Positions 1 through 7,773 of a stretch of 64,000 nucleotides of DNA are shown here, in pieces; the stretch's first letter is position 1, and every line of letters begins with the position of its first letter. The stretch covers positions 372,001 to 436,000 of the forward strand of contig JAWKUN010000003.1 of the NCBI GenBank assembly GCA_041398565.1. Reading direction: 5' to 3'. This stretch comes from DATGPD01 sp041398565 (GTDB lineage Bacteria > Planctomycetota > UBA1135 > UBA2386). Both the position numbers and the translations under genes were made by a program. The notes beneath the pieces were generated by a model, which did no database searches, was not told where the DNA came from, and saw only the letters and a list, made by a program, of their open reading frames with translations.

Positions 1-3000
1 GCGCACGTCGAGCACGGTGAGGCTCTGCACCGTCCGCACGGCGCACAGGTCGCGGGTGATCACGCTCTGCTGCACCCAGAGACGGCGCAAGCGCTCCCGC
101 GCCAGGTCTTGCCAATCCCGGCCTGCCGGCACCTCTCTGCTCGCCGCGACCAGGTCGCGCACGACGCGGTCGCCGGCCCAGAAAGCGCGGCGCAGGTTGC
201 GGCGTGCGCGCCCGGCGACGGCGAGGTCGGCGAAGTGGGTGTCCAGCATCGCGTCGACCGGGTTGCGCAGGCCGTGGCGAACGAAGCCGAACAGGCGCCG
301 CACCGCCGACACGGGTACGCGCGTGTCGCGCGCCCCCAGGCGCGGGACCTCGTGGCGCAGCCACTCGCGTCCCGTGTAGAGGCTGCGCACCTTCTGATGG
401 TCGAGCACCCAGACGATGGTGAGCGCCCGCTCGCGCAAGCGGCGCTCGAGGTCGTCGCGGGCCGGCGACAAGCCGGTGAGACGGGGCGCGATCGGCTGCC
501 ACGCCGCCACCAACTCGCGAACCTGGCGCTGGCGTTGGTGCAGTGGCTCGCGCTGTCGCTCGCTCATCAGCAGGAACGTCATGTCGCGATCGAGCTCCGA
601 GGTCTCGTCGAAGCCGGCGCCGTCCGACCAGGTCGCGGGCACGCCGCAGTACTCGGGGTCGAAGGCGGCGCGCAAGCGCATCGTTTCGATGAGGCTCGGA
701 GCCTTCATGCGTCGGATCTTGCGCAACGCCACGGTGAACGGAGCGCGGCCGCTCACCCGACGCCTCTGCAGTTGGTGCGGCCGCAGGATCTCGCGCACGG
801 TCGCCGCGGTCTTGCCTGCCACGAACGAGACGCCGCGGGCGGCGGCGAGCACGAAGAACACCGGCAGCAGGAGCGCACGCCCGCCGGACAGTCGACGGCT
901 GTAGAAGGTGAAGAAGTTGAACGACCGCTGCGAACGCGGCAGACGGTGCAGCGGCCGCATCCCGAAGACCTCGCGCACCATGCGCCGGCGATCGGCGCGC
1001 AGGAGCTCGAGGACATCCGGGCCGAACGCCGCGTCGATGTGCTCGTCGCGTTCGCCGATGCCGGACACGAAGTCGAGAGCGCAGAACTCGGTGGTTCGGA
1101 ACAGCTCGCCGCCCCCGGGCGGCGGCAGCTTCTTCAGGGTGCGGCCGGTCATCGCCAGCCGCCGCCGGCTGACCCAGTCTTGGAAGTCGGCCAGCTCGGC
1201 GTCGGTGGCGAAGCGCCGCTGCTCCTTGGTCAGACAGTTGCGGTTGTACTCGGTCACCCGCTTGGCAGTCTCGACGGCGATGCTCTCGGTGATGAAGCTG
1301 AACCACATGTAGGGGCCGCCCAGCATGGATCCGTCGGTGAGCGACAGCTTGCGCAGGCGACGGCGTTCCTTGCGCGGGGTCTTGAGGTACGTCGTGCGCA
1401 CGTTCTCGAGCGACGGGTTGGCCAGGAGCTGTTCCGTGGTCTTGACGTCGCTCGGATGCATGAGGCTGCCGTCGAGGTAGTGCAGGTGCAGGAGTCCGGT
1501 CTGCTGCACCTCGTCGCGCAGCAACGCGGGCACCACCGGCCTCGGTGCGCTGCGGCCGTTGCGGATGACGCGCACCGTGTCGAGGATGGCCGCGGTCGCC
1601 AGCTCGGTCGGCATCTCCCAGCGGAACAGGCGGCGGGCCAAGAACGCGGCGTCGTCGTGCTCGCGGCGAGTCTTCACCGACTCGAGCAGGGCGATGAAGG
1701 CCGCCTCGCTGGTGAGTTTGAACGCATCCGAGGCTTCGCCGGCGAGCCGCTTGAGCCACCAGCCGAGACTCAGGAACACGGCGCAGACGCTGCCGAGGAC
1801 CACCAGCGGCGCGGCCACGAACTTCTTCAGGAACAGGCCCGGCCCGCTCTCGGCGCCGATCAGCATGCGTACGAGGAAGAACAGACCGCCGAACAGGAGC
1901 AGGCGTACCGCGGGGCGCTGGCTGGCCTTGACCATCGCCGAGGCGACCCGGTCGAGCAGCTGCGGCCCGGTGACGATGCCGTGCAGGTCGGCGAAGAAGA
2001 CCAGCCGACTGCGCCAGCGCTCGAGGTAGAGCGCGATGTTGTGGGCCAAGGCCACGACGCGACCGGCGGGCTCGGTCAGTTCGGGCGCGACGGCAAAGTG
2101 GTGGACGATGGGAAGCGCGCGCACGAACGGGGCGCTGACCACGCGCACGACGCGGTCGATGGCGAGCACGTCGGCGTGCGACAGGACCTGGAGCAGGTCC
2201 TGCACGCGCAGGCCGTAGAGCACGCGGATGGCCGTCTCCACCGGAACGTCGCGTTCGAATTGGCCGCCGTTGGTCGGCCGCTCGGCGTCGGCGTCGATCG
2301 CGGCGAGGTGTGCGCACAGGATCCGCGCCCGCGCCAACAGCACCTCGTGGGCGTCGGCCTCGACTTCGGCGAGCAGGATCTGTTCGCGGCGCAGGGCGCG
2401 GAACGCCAGTTCGCGGGCGCTGACCGCCCCGTCCGCGTCGGCCCGCAAGCTGACTTCGTCGAAGAACACGAAGTTGCGGTTGAGCAGCGGCGAGAATCGC
2501 CGCACCAGCCCGTCCATGCCCTTGACCAGGAACAGCACCAGGCGGACGACCCGCAGGAGCGGCCGCATCGCCTGCATGTAGCGCGCGAAGTAGGTGATGC
2601 GGAAGAAGCGCAGCAAGCGCAGTACGACCACATCCTCGCCGCTGGCGGGCACGGCGACGGGAGCCAAGGCCAACGCCGCCGGGATCGCCGGCAGCAGGTC
2701 GGTGAGCATGTGGCGCACGAACCAGCTGCCACGGGCGGGTGCCAGCGTCAGCTTCAGCGCGAACTCGGCGATGAAGAACACGCAGATGAAGCCGTCGACG
2801 AGCTGGAACGTGTGCAGCGCGCGGTCGCTCCACGTGAACGAGGCTTCGACGATCAGCAGACCGAAGACGACCACCAGCAAGAAGAGACTGGTCAACTCGA
2901 GGGCGCGCGCGCCCAGCGGTGACAGCCAACGCTCCAGACGCCGCACCAGTACGCGGTCGCAGTGCATGCGCCCGATGCGACTCGCCATGCGTTGCAGTTC

Positions 3001-3606
3001 GCGCTGGCCCGTGTCTGCGCCGGTGGGCCGGCGCACAGTGCCGCTGTCCGAAAGGCGCGCGTGGTTGGCGCTCGACGCGCGCTCGGCCAGTGCGTCGAGT
3101 ACGGCGCGCATCTCTTCGAGCAGGAGGATCCGATGCTGGAGCTGGAGGTCCTCTTCCTCCGTGGCCAGGGCGGCAAAGCGCTCGCGCGCCTCCTCGATGC
3201 AGCCGCGGTCGGGCGCGACGGTTTCGAGGCGGCGACGTACCCCATCGCGGGCGATGGCCTCGTCCTCGGCCAAGCCCTCGACACGGTACAGCGCGCACTG
3301 TTCAGCGAGATCGAAGAGCGCGGCGGGGTCTTCCGGGGCGCGGGACGAGGCGATGCGGGTCTCGACCCGGACTTCGGCCAGGCGGGCTTGTGCCACCTCG
3401 GCGCGCAGAGGCTCGGGCGTGCCGTCGCGTCGAGCCAACCGTCGCAGGAACGCCAGCTCGAAGCGCGCCAGCTCCCATTGTGTGGCCGCATCCAGCATGA
3501 GCTGTTGGCGAGCGGCGGCCAGCGCTCGCGCCAGGCCCAGCGGTTCGCTGCCGGGGTCGCTCAGCAGGCGACGCAGTTCGCGCAAGGGAGACGCGTGGGC
3601 GTGCAT
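1..3606 (-). CDS. Large membrane protein with voltage-sensor-like module (3' end outside window)
   Basis: The frame is open for 1202 codons from an ATG at 3606 to the window edge, so the C-terminus is missing. Residues 1-225 are charged and helical. Residues 238-345 look like a voltage-sensor domain: S1 near 240-258, S2 with F278, E281 and K285 (charge-transfer-centre spacing), S3 with D303, and S4 with R330, R333 and R336 in an RxxRxxR pattern, then R342. Two further membrane segments lie near 562-577 and 596-617, followed by a soluble region of more than 580 residues that I do not recognise. No TVGYG-type pore filter is visible. The start overlaps the stop of the HIT gene by one base (TGATG), so the two are co-translated. 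The ion-sensing role is inference. The protein is otherwise unassigned. Confidence 0.8.
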   Translation of the reverse strand, partial: MHAHASPLRELRRLLSDPGSEPLGLARALAAARQQLMLDAATQWELARFELAFLRRLARRDGTPEPLRAEVAQARLAEVRVETRIASSRAPEDPAALFDLAEQCALYRVEGLAEDEAIARDGVRRRLETVAPDRGCIEEARERFAALATEEEDLQLQHRILLLEEMRAVLDALAERASSANHARLSDSGTVRRPTGADTGQRELQRMASRIGRMHCDRVLVRRLERWLSPLGARALELTSLFLLVVVFGLLIVEASFTWSDRALHTFQLVDGFICVFFIAEFALKLTLAPARGSWFVRHMLTDLLPAIPAALALAPVAVPASGEDVVVLRLLRFFRITYFARYMQAMRPLLRVVRLVLFLVKGMDGLVRRFSPLLNRNFVFFDEVSLRADADGAVSARELAFRALRREQILLAEVEADAHEVLLARARILCAHLAAIDADAERPTNGGQFERDVPVETAIRVLYGLRVQDLLQVLSHADVLAIDRVVRVVSAPFVRALPIVHHFAVAPELTEPAGRVVALAHNIALYLERWRSRLVFFADLHGIVTGPQLLDRVASAMVKASQRPAVRLLLFGGLFFLVRMLIGAESGPGLFLKKFVAAPLVVLGSVCAVFLSLGWWLKRLAGEASDAFKLTSEAAFIALLESVKTRREHDDAAFLARRLFRWEMPTELATAAILDTVRVIRNGRSAPRPVVPALLRDEVQQTGLLHLHYLDGSLMHPSDVKTTEQLLANPSLENVRTTYLKTPRKERRRLRKLSLTDGSMLGGPYMWFSFITESIAVETAKRVTEYNRNCLTKEQRRFATDAELADFQDWVSRRRLAMTGRTLKKLPPPGGGELFRTTEFCALDFVSGIGERDEHIDAAFGPDVLELLRADRRRMVREVFGMRPLHRLPRSQRSFNFFTFYSRRLSGGRALLLPVFFVLAAARGVSFVAGKTAATVREILRPHQLQRRRVSGRAPFTVALRKIRRMKAPSLIETMRLRAAFDPEYCGVPATWSDGAGFDETSELDRDMTFLLMSERQREPLHQRQRQVRELVAAWQPIAPRLTGLSPARDDLERRLRERALTIVWVLDHQKVRSLYTGREWLRHEVPRLGARDTRVPVSAVRRLFGFVRHGLRNPVDAMLDTHFADLAVAGRARRNLRRAFWAGDRVVRDLVAASREVPAGRDWQDLARERLRRLWVQQSVITRDLCAVRTVQSLTVLDVR

Positions 3607-4049
3607 CAGGCACGAGGTAGCGGCGAGGATGGACCCAATTCACGTGTCAGCGCGGCAGCGATTCGGGCTCGTTCGTCGCGGCCGAAGGCGCGCCCTGGTG
3701 ACTCGCGTCGAGGCGGGCACCAGATCGGGTCGGGGAAGCGAGAGTCGTTGCGCCAGCGGGGGATGACGTGCCAGTGCAGGTGCGGCGTGACGTTGCCGAG
3801 GCTGGCGACGTTCATCTTGTCGGGGACGCAGACGGCGCGCAGCGCCGACTCGAGTGCGAACACGGCGCGCATGATCGCATCGCGCTCGATGGCCGGCAGG
3901 TCGGTCATCTCGCACACGTGCTGGCGGAGGACGACCCGACACAGGCCGGGCGCGTCGGCTTCGTCAGCGGCGACGATGCGCAGGGAGGCGCTCTGCCAAA
4001 GGACCTCGCCGCCGGGACCATCGCAGAACACGCAGGCCATCGGCGGCAT
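3606..4049 (-). CDS. HIT-family nucleotide hydrolase/transferase
   Basis: The product has 147 residues and carries the histidine-triad signature His-Leu-His-Trp-His-Val at residues 90-95, preceded by NVTP. The N-terminal CxxC-like pair at Cys6 and Cys9 (CVFC) is typical of HIT proteins. The family cleaves or transfers nucleoside monophosphates from dinucleoside polyphosphates, adenylylated compounds or nucleotide sugars; the substrate cannot be told from sequence. A second in-frame ATG lies at 4040; I chose 4049 because both are close and neither has a clear Shine-Dalgarno. The gene sits 65 bp after the anti-sigma-like gene and overlaps the next gene by one base, so it belongs to the sigma-factor operon. 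The open frame extends far upstream but is an overlap shadow there. Confidence 0.9.
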   Translation of the reverse strand: MPPMACVFCDGPGGEVLWQSASLRIVAADEADAPGLCRVVLRQHVCEMTDLPAIERDAIMRAVFALESALRAVCVPDKMNVASLGNVTPHLHWHVIPRWRNDSRFPDPIWCPPRRESPGRAFGRDERARIAAALTRELGPSSPLPRA

Positions 4050-4114
4050 CTTCGAAAGCCCGACGGCCCTCGTCCACGCCTGCCTGCGACTTCCGCGCCG
4101 CGCCGGTCGCCCGC

Positions 4115-5005
4115 CTACCAGGGCCGCCGGTAGGCGCTCTCGCCCAGGCTGCGGTCGCTGACGTGGCGGAAGCGCAGTTTCACCTCGACTCGGGCCCCAC
4201 GCCGCTCGCCGACGGCCACGGCTTCGACGTCGCGGAGCAGTCCGCTGCGGTCGTCGACCAGCATGCGGACCGACCGCAGGTCGAAGCGGCGGAGGTGGAC
4301 CGTGCCGATCGCCTCGACGCGGATGCCGCCGTCCTCGCGGCCGACGCAGCGGAGCTCGGTGTCCGCCGGCAAGCGCCGCAGCAGCGTGTCGAGGTCGAGG
4401 TAGCCCAGGTCGAGCACGTCTCCGAGGCGATCGGTGAGCCGGTGCGCCTCCTTCAGCGGCAGCGCCGAGCGGAAGATGGCGAGCTGCGGCTCGAACCAAA
4501 CCTCTTCGCCGTCGCAGCCGGCGCGGAAGGCGCCGAAGGTCGTGTCCCCGGTGATCAGGAAGCGGCTGCCCGGGTGCAAGACCACCTGCATGGTGCGATG
4601 CTGCTGCCGCTCGCCGCGCTCCACGTCGAGCTGTAGCTCGAACGCGCGGTCGATGGGTTCGTGCAGCGACGCCAGCGCCTGTGCCACCATCGCTTCCGCG
4701 CGTGGCAAGCGGTCGATGGTGGACAGCACCCAGACCGCCGCGGCGGCGAGCACGAGCACGGCAGCGGCCGCGGCGAGCCGGCCGCGCCAGCCGTTCGCTG
4801 GCTGCAGGCGCGCCATCAGCGCCCGGACGCGTGCCTCGCGGGCACTGGCGTCTTGCGAGTTCAGCGCGCGCAGCATGCCGTGCACGAAGCGCTGTTGCGC
4901 CAGCCAGGGTGCTGCCCCGGCCTCGCGCAGCTCGGTGCCGCTCTCGTCCAACGAGTCGTCGAGGTGGCCGAACCGATCCTCGGGGTCGTGTCCGTCGTGG
5001 GTCAT
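4115..5005 (-). CDS. Membrane-anchored anti-sigma-like protein with LolA-like outer domain
   Basis: The product has 296 residues. Residues 1-75 are cytoplasmic, acidic at first and then Arg-rich. One membrane helix spans about 77-96. The remaining 200 residues lie outside the membrane and resemble the LolA/LppX lipoprotein-binding fold: alternating strands, a conserved-looking region around the phrase GDTTFGAFRAG, and a late VDDRSGLL strand. It overlaps the ECF sigma gene by four bases (ATGA), the usual arrangement for a sigma/anti-sigma pair. No zinc-binding HxxxCxxC motif of the classic ZAS anti-sigma domain is present, so the anti-sigma role is inferred from context. A LolA-like outer part would suit sensing of lipid or lipoprotein state in the envelope. 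Confidence 0.75.
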   Translation of the reverse strand: MTHDGHDPEDRFGHLDDSLDESGTELREAGAAPWLAQQRFVHGMLRALNSQDASAREARVRALMARLQPANGWRGRLAAAAAVLVLAAAAVWVLSTIDRLPRAEAMVAQALASLHEPIDRAFELQLDVERGERQQHRTMQVVLHPGSRFLITGDTTFGAFRAGCDGEEVWFEPQLAIFRSALPLKEAHRLTDRLGDVLDLGYLDLDTLLRRLPADTELRCVGREDGGIRVEAIGTVHLRRFDLRSVRMLVDDRSGLLRDVEAVAVGERRGARVEVKLRFRHVSDRSLGESAYRRPW

Positions 5006-5547
5006 GCCGCGCCTCCGCTGGGGTCGGGGATGGGCAGGCTGCCCTGCATGCAGTGGAACAGGGCGGCGCGGCCGCGTTGCAGGTGCTTCTTCACCGCCTC
5101 GAAGCCGATGTGCAGGCGGGCGGCGATCTCCTTGCAGTGGAGGCCGTGTTCGTAGTGCAGGCGGATGGCATCGCGCTGAGCGGGCGACAGGGTCCCCATG
5201 CAGGCGCGCAGGACGTCGAGCTTCTCGTCGAAGGTGTCGCCCGGGAGCGCCTGGAAGCGCTCGAAGCTGCGGTCGAGCAGCTGCAGGTCGGTCTCGTCGC
5301 AGAACAGCACACGGGCGCGGCCCAGGCGGCGCCGCCAGTTGAGCACCAGCTTGCCGGCGATCCCGCGCACCCACGGCCCGAACGGCAGGGCGCGGTCGTA
5401 ACGTGCCAGGTTGCGCCAAGCGACGAGGAACGTCTCCTGGAAGATGTCCTCCGCGGTGGCCGCGTCGCGCACGCTGGCGAGCAAGAAGGCGCGCACCATG
5501 TCGGCGTGCTCGCGCACCAGGATCTCGAACAGGTCACGCGAGTCCAT
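5002..5547 (-). CDS. ECF RNA polymerase sigma factor
   Basis: The product has 181 residues, the normal size for a group IV (ECF) sigma factor. Region 2 is clear: a region with FLLASVRDAATAEDIFQETF followed by VAWRNLARY. Region 4 near residues 120-165 holds the helix-turn-helix with LSPAQRDAIRLHYEHG and CKEIAARLHIGFEAVKKHL. The open frame extends to 5694 but the ATG at 5547 is chosen because GAGGAG lies just upstream on the minus strand (5551-5556) and the homologous region begins at once. The gene heads an operon with the membrane protein that follows it by four-base overlap. The promoter recognised is not known. The inverted repeat at 5558-5575 could be an operator. Confidence 0.9.
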   Translation of the reverse strand: MDSRDLFEILVREHADMVRAFLLASVRDAATAEDIFQETFLVAWRNLARYDRALPFGPWVRGIAGKLVLNWRRRLGRARVLFCDETDLQLLDRSFERFQALPGDTFDEKLDVLRACMGTLSPAQRDAIRLHYEHGLHCKEIAARLHIGFEAVKKHLQRGRAALFHCMQGSLPIPDPSGGAA

Positions 5548-5550
5548 CCA

Positions 5551-5575
5551 CTCCTCATTGTCCCGTCGGGGACAA
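5551..5575 (-). promoter_or_regulatory. Shine-Dalgarno and adjoining inverted repeat upstream of ECF sigma gene
   Basis: On the minus strand GAGGAG (5551-5556) lies three bases before the ATG at 5547. Directly upstream, TTGTCCC (5558-5564) and GGGACAA (5569-5575) form a perfect seven-base inverted repeat with loop GTCG. The repeat is what the sequence shows. A role as operator or translational hairpin of the sigma gene is inference. Confidence 0.4.
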
Positions 5576-5704
5576 GAAGTGCTTCGTGGCGCAGACCGGG
5601 CGTGGTGAATCCGGCGCGATGGCGAGCCTGGCTGGCCCGGATTCCGCACCGGCTGCCCGCGCCCGCGGCGCTTGCTGCCGTGGCAAGGGGGCAAGGGCGG
5701 CTCA

Positions 5705-5802
5705 GAGAGTGAGAAACAATCGGTTTCTCACTCTCCGCGTGGCCGCGGATGCGACCACCGGGGGCAATCTGAGAGCCCGTATCATGATTTCTTCTCGGGC
5801 TC
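5705..5802 (-). terminator. Two strong hairpins between prolyl-tRNA synthetase and sigma gene
   Basis: GAGAGTGAGAAAC (5705-5717) pairs perfectly with GTTTCTCACTCTC (5723-5735), a 13-bp stem with a five-base loop. A second stem pairs GAGCCCG (5773-5779) with CGGGCTC (5796-5802). Both lie between the 3' end of the minus-strand prolyl-tRNA synthetase gene (5987) and the start of the sigma gene (5547). Neither is followed by a clear T-run on the minus strand, so rho-independent termination is only a plausible role. The rest of the 5576-5810 stretch shows nothing I can name. Confidence 0.4.
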
Positions 5803-5810
5803 CTAGCGCG

Positions 5811-5988
5811 GCCGGCGGCCGCAACCCAGAGGGTTGATGTCGGCGCAGCGCCGACCAGAGGGGGCCGCCGGCGCTGTTGTAGCTTGGAGCTTCCAGGGCT
5901 GCTCGGTCGTGGCCTGGTCAGCTCTGTGGCAACGGAACAACACGGCCGAATTCGCGCCCGCCGCGACGATTCGCAGCCCTTGCAGCTC
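5811..5988 (+). repeat. Structured intergenic repeat, copy A
   Basis: Full-length copy of a dispersed element. P1 pairs 5811-5820 with 5863-5872 (ten bases, perfect) and encloses two hairpins: P2, AACCC/GGGTT (5823-5827, 5831-5835), and P3, GTCGGCG/CGCCGAC (5839-5845, 5849-5855). The right half is one long hairpin, P4: GAGCT (5887-5891) with AGCTC (5984-5988), and AGGGCTGC (5895-5902) with GCAGCCCT (5973-5980), separated by a small internal loop. Compared with the copy at 9631, both P2 and both P4 strands differ by changes that keep the pairing. Its last two bases overlap the stop codon of the prolyl-tRNA synthetase gene. Function is unknown. Confidence 0.8.
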
Positions 5989-7717
5989 AGCCGATCGGCT
6001 GCGTCGCGGTGAGCGCCCGGGCCTTGGCCTCGGCCACCGGCAGCTCGATTCGCCCGGCCTCCTGGCGCAGGCCGAACTCGACCACACCCTCGGCGGCGCG
6101 ACGACCGACCACGATCTGCACCGGGAAGCCCAGGAGTTCGAGGTCCTTGAACTTCGGCCCGGGACGTAGGTCGCGGTCGTCGATCGCGGTGTCGACTCCG
6201 TGCGCGCACAGCTCGGCGCACAGCTGCTCGGCGAGCGTCATCTGCTCCGGTTTCTTGGCGTCCATCACCGCGATCACGACGGCGAACGGCGCGATCGGCG
6301 CCGGCCAGATGGCTCCGCGCTCGTCGTGGCTCTGTTCGACGGCGGCGGCCGCGATGCGGCTGACGCCGATGCCGTAGCAACCCATGACGAATGGCTTCGA
6401 CTTGCCGTCTTGGTCCATGAACGTGGCGCCCATGGCCTGCGAGTACTTGGTGCCGAGCTTGAAGATGTGGCCGACCTCGATGCCGCGGGCACCGGCGAGC
6501 GGCGCCCGGCAACGCGGGCAGCCCTCACCGACGCGCGCCAGGCGCAGGTCGTGGAAGGCCGGCGCTCGACAGTCGCGGCCGACGTTGACGTGGAGGCAGT
6601 GGAAGCCGGTTTCGTTGCATCCGGTGAGCAGGTTCGCCTGCCCGTCGAGGCTGCGGTCGGCGAGCAGGCGGATGCCGGCCGGCAGGCCCACGGGGCCGGC
6701 GAAGCCCACCTCCGCGCCGGTGGCCTTCACGATGTCCTCGTCGCTCGCCAGTTTGACCGTCAGAGCGTCGAGCGCGTTGCCCAGCTTGACTTCGTTGATG
6801 GCGTGGTCGCCGCGAGCCATCACCGCCACGATCTCCTCCCGGTCGGCCCAGGTCGCCTTGTACAGCACGGTCTTGGCCATTCGGGCGGGCTGCCAGCCGG
6901 GGAAGAACGCAGCCAGCTGTTCGACCGTCCGCACCTCGGGCGTGGCGTGCTTCTCGAGTGGTTGCGGCGGGCCCGCCTCCGGAGCGGGTTGCAACTGCGA
7001 CTCCGCCTTCTCGACGTTGGCGGCGTAGCCGCATGTCTCGCAGTGCAGGAGCGCGTCCTCGCCGGTGTCCGCGACGACGTGGAATTCCTGGCTGCCGCTG
7101 CCGCCGATCGCGCCGGCATCGGCGTCGACGACGGTGAAGCGCAGGCCGCACCGCTGGAAGATGCGGCGGTATGCCTGCGCCATCTTGTCGTAGGCGACGT
7201 CGAGCCCGGCGCCGTCGGCGTCGAACGAGTAGGCATCCATCATGATGAACTCGCGCCCGCGCATCAGGCCGAAGCGCGGGCGGATCTCGTCGCGGAACTT
7301 GTCGCCGATCTGGAACAGGTTGACCGGCAGCTGCTTGTAGCTCGCGACCATGGCACCTGCGTAGGCGGTCATCACCTCCTCGTGCGTCGGACCCAGGCAC
7401 AGCTCGGCGTCCTTGCGGTCGTGCAGGTGGAACATGATCCCATCGTTGACGTACCGGTCCCAGCGTCCCGACGACACCCACAGTTCCTTGGGTTGCGCCA
7501 TCGGCATCATCACTTCGAGGCCGTCGCCACGCGTGATCTCCTCGCGCACGATCTGCGTGATCTTCTGCAGGGTGCGCCACATCAGCGGTGAGTAGGCGTA
7601 GAGGCCGGCAGCGACCTTGAAGATGTAACCACCGCGCGCCAACAGCCGGTGCGAGGGCACCTCGGCGTCGGCGGGGTCGTCGCGCAGGGTGACGAGGAAG
7701 GTCTGGCTGAGGCGCAT
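5987..7717 (-). CDS. proS: Prolyl-tRNA synthetase
   Basis: This cytoplasmic enzyme charges tRNA-Pro. The product has 576 residues, normal for the long bacterial ProS. The class II catalytic core is visible: motif 1 near MWRTLQKITQIVREEI, motif 2 around FRDEIRPRFGLMRGREF with MMDAYSF after it, and motif 3 in the C-terminal half near the GCYGIGVSR stretch. Between them, near residues 225-385, is the YbaK-like insertion domain that edits mischarged Ala-tRNA-Pro (GDHAINEVKLGNAL). The C-terminal anticodon-binding domain follows. The frame is open upstream to 8107, but the start at 7717 begins the conserved N-terminus (MRLSQTFLVTLRDDPADAE). The gene stands alone on the minus strand, downstream of the M28 peptidase gene with a 56-bp gap. 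Confidence 0.97.
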   Translation of the reverse strand: MRLSQTFLVTLRDDPADAEVPSHRLLARGGYIFKVAAGLYAYSPLMWRTLQKITQIVREEITRGDGLEVMMPMAQPKELWVSSGRWDRYVNDGIMFHLHDRKDAELCLGPTHEEVMTAYAGAMVASYKQLPVNLFQIGDKFRDEIRPRFGLMRGREFIMMDAYSFDADGAGLDVAYDKMAQAYRRIFQRCGLRFTVVDADAGAIGGSGSQEFHVVADTGEDALLHCETCGYAANVEKAESQLQPAPEAGPPQPLEKHATPEVRTVEQLAAFFPGWQPARMAKTVLYKATWADREEIVAVMARGDHAINEVKLGNALDALTVKLASDEDIVKATGAEVGFAGPVGLPAGIRLLADRSLDGQANLLTGCNETGFHCLHVNVGRDCRAPAFHDLRLARVGEGCPRCRAPLAGARGIEVGHIFKLGTKYSQAMGATFMDQDGKSKPFVMGCYGIGVSRIAAAAVEQSHDERGAIWPAPIAPFAVVIAVMDAKKPEQMTLAEQLCAELCAHGVDTAIDDRDLRPGPKFKDLELLGFPVQIVVGRRAAEGVVEFGLRQEAGRIELPVAEAKARALTATQPIG

Positions 7718-7773
7718 CGCGGCGGATCGTAGGGAGCTGCCGACGGGAGTCGAGCGCCTCGCGGCGCGGTGAG

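Noticed and set aside
109..2922. A 937-codon open frame on the plus strand
   Set aside because: It lies opposite the minus-strand membrane protein gene, and its translation is rich in Ala, Gln, Glu, Arg and His without any hydrophobic segment or motif, as expected for the antisense of a GC-rich gene. The minus strand gives clear membrane helices.
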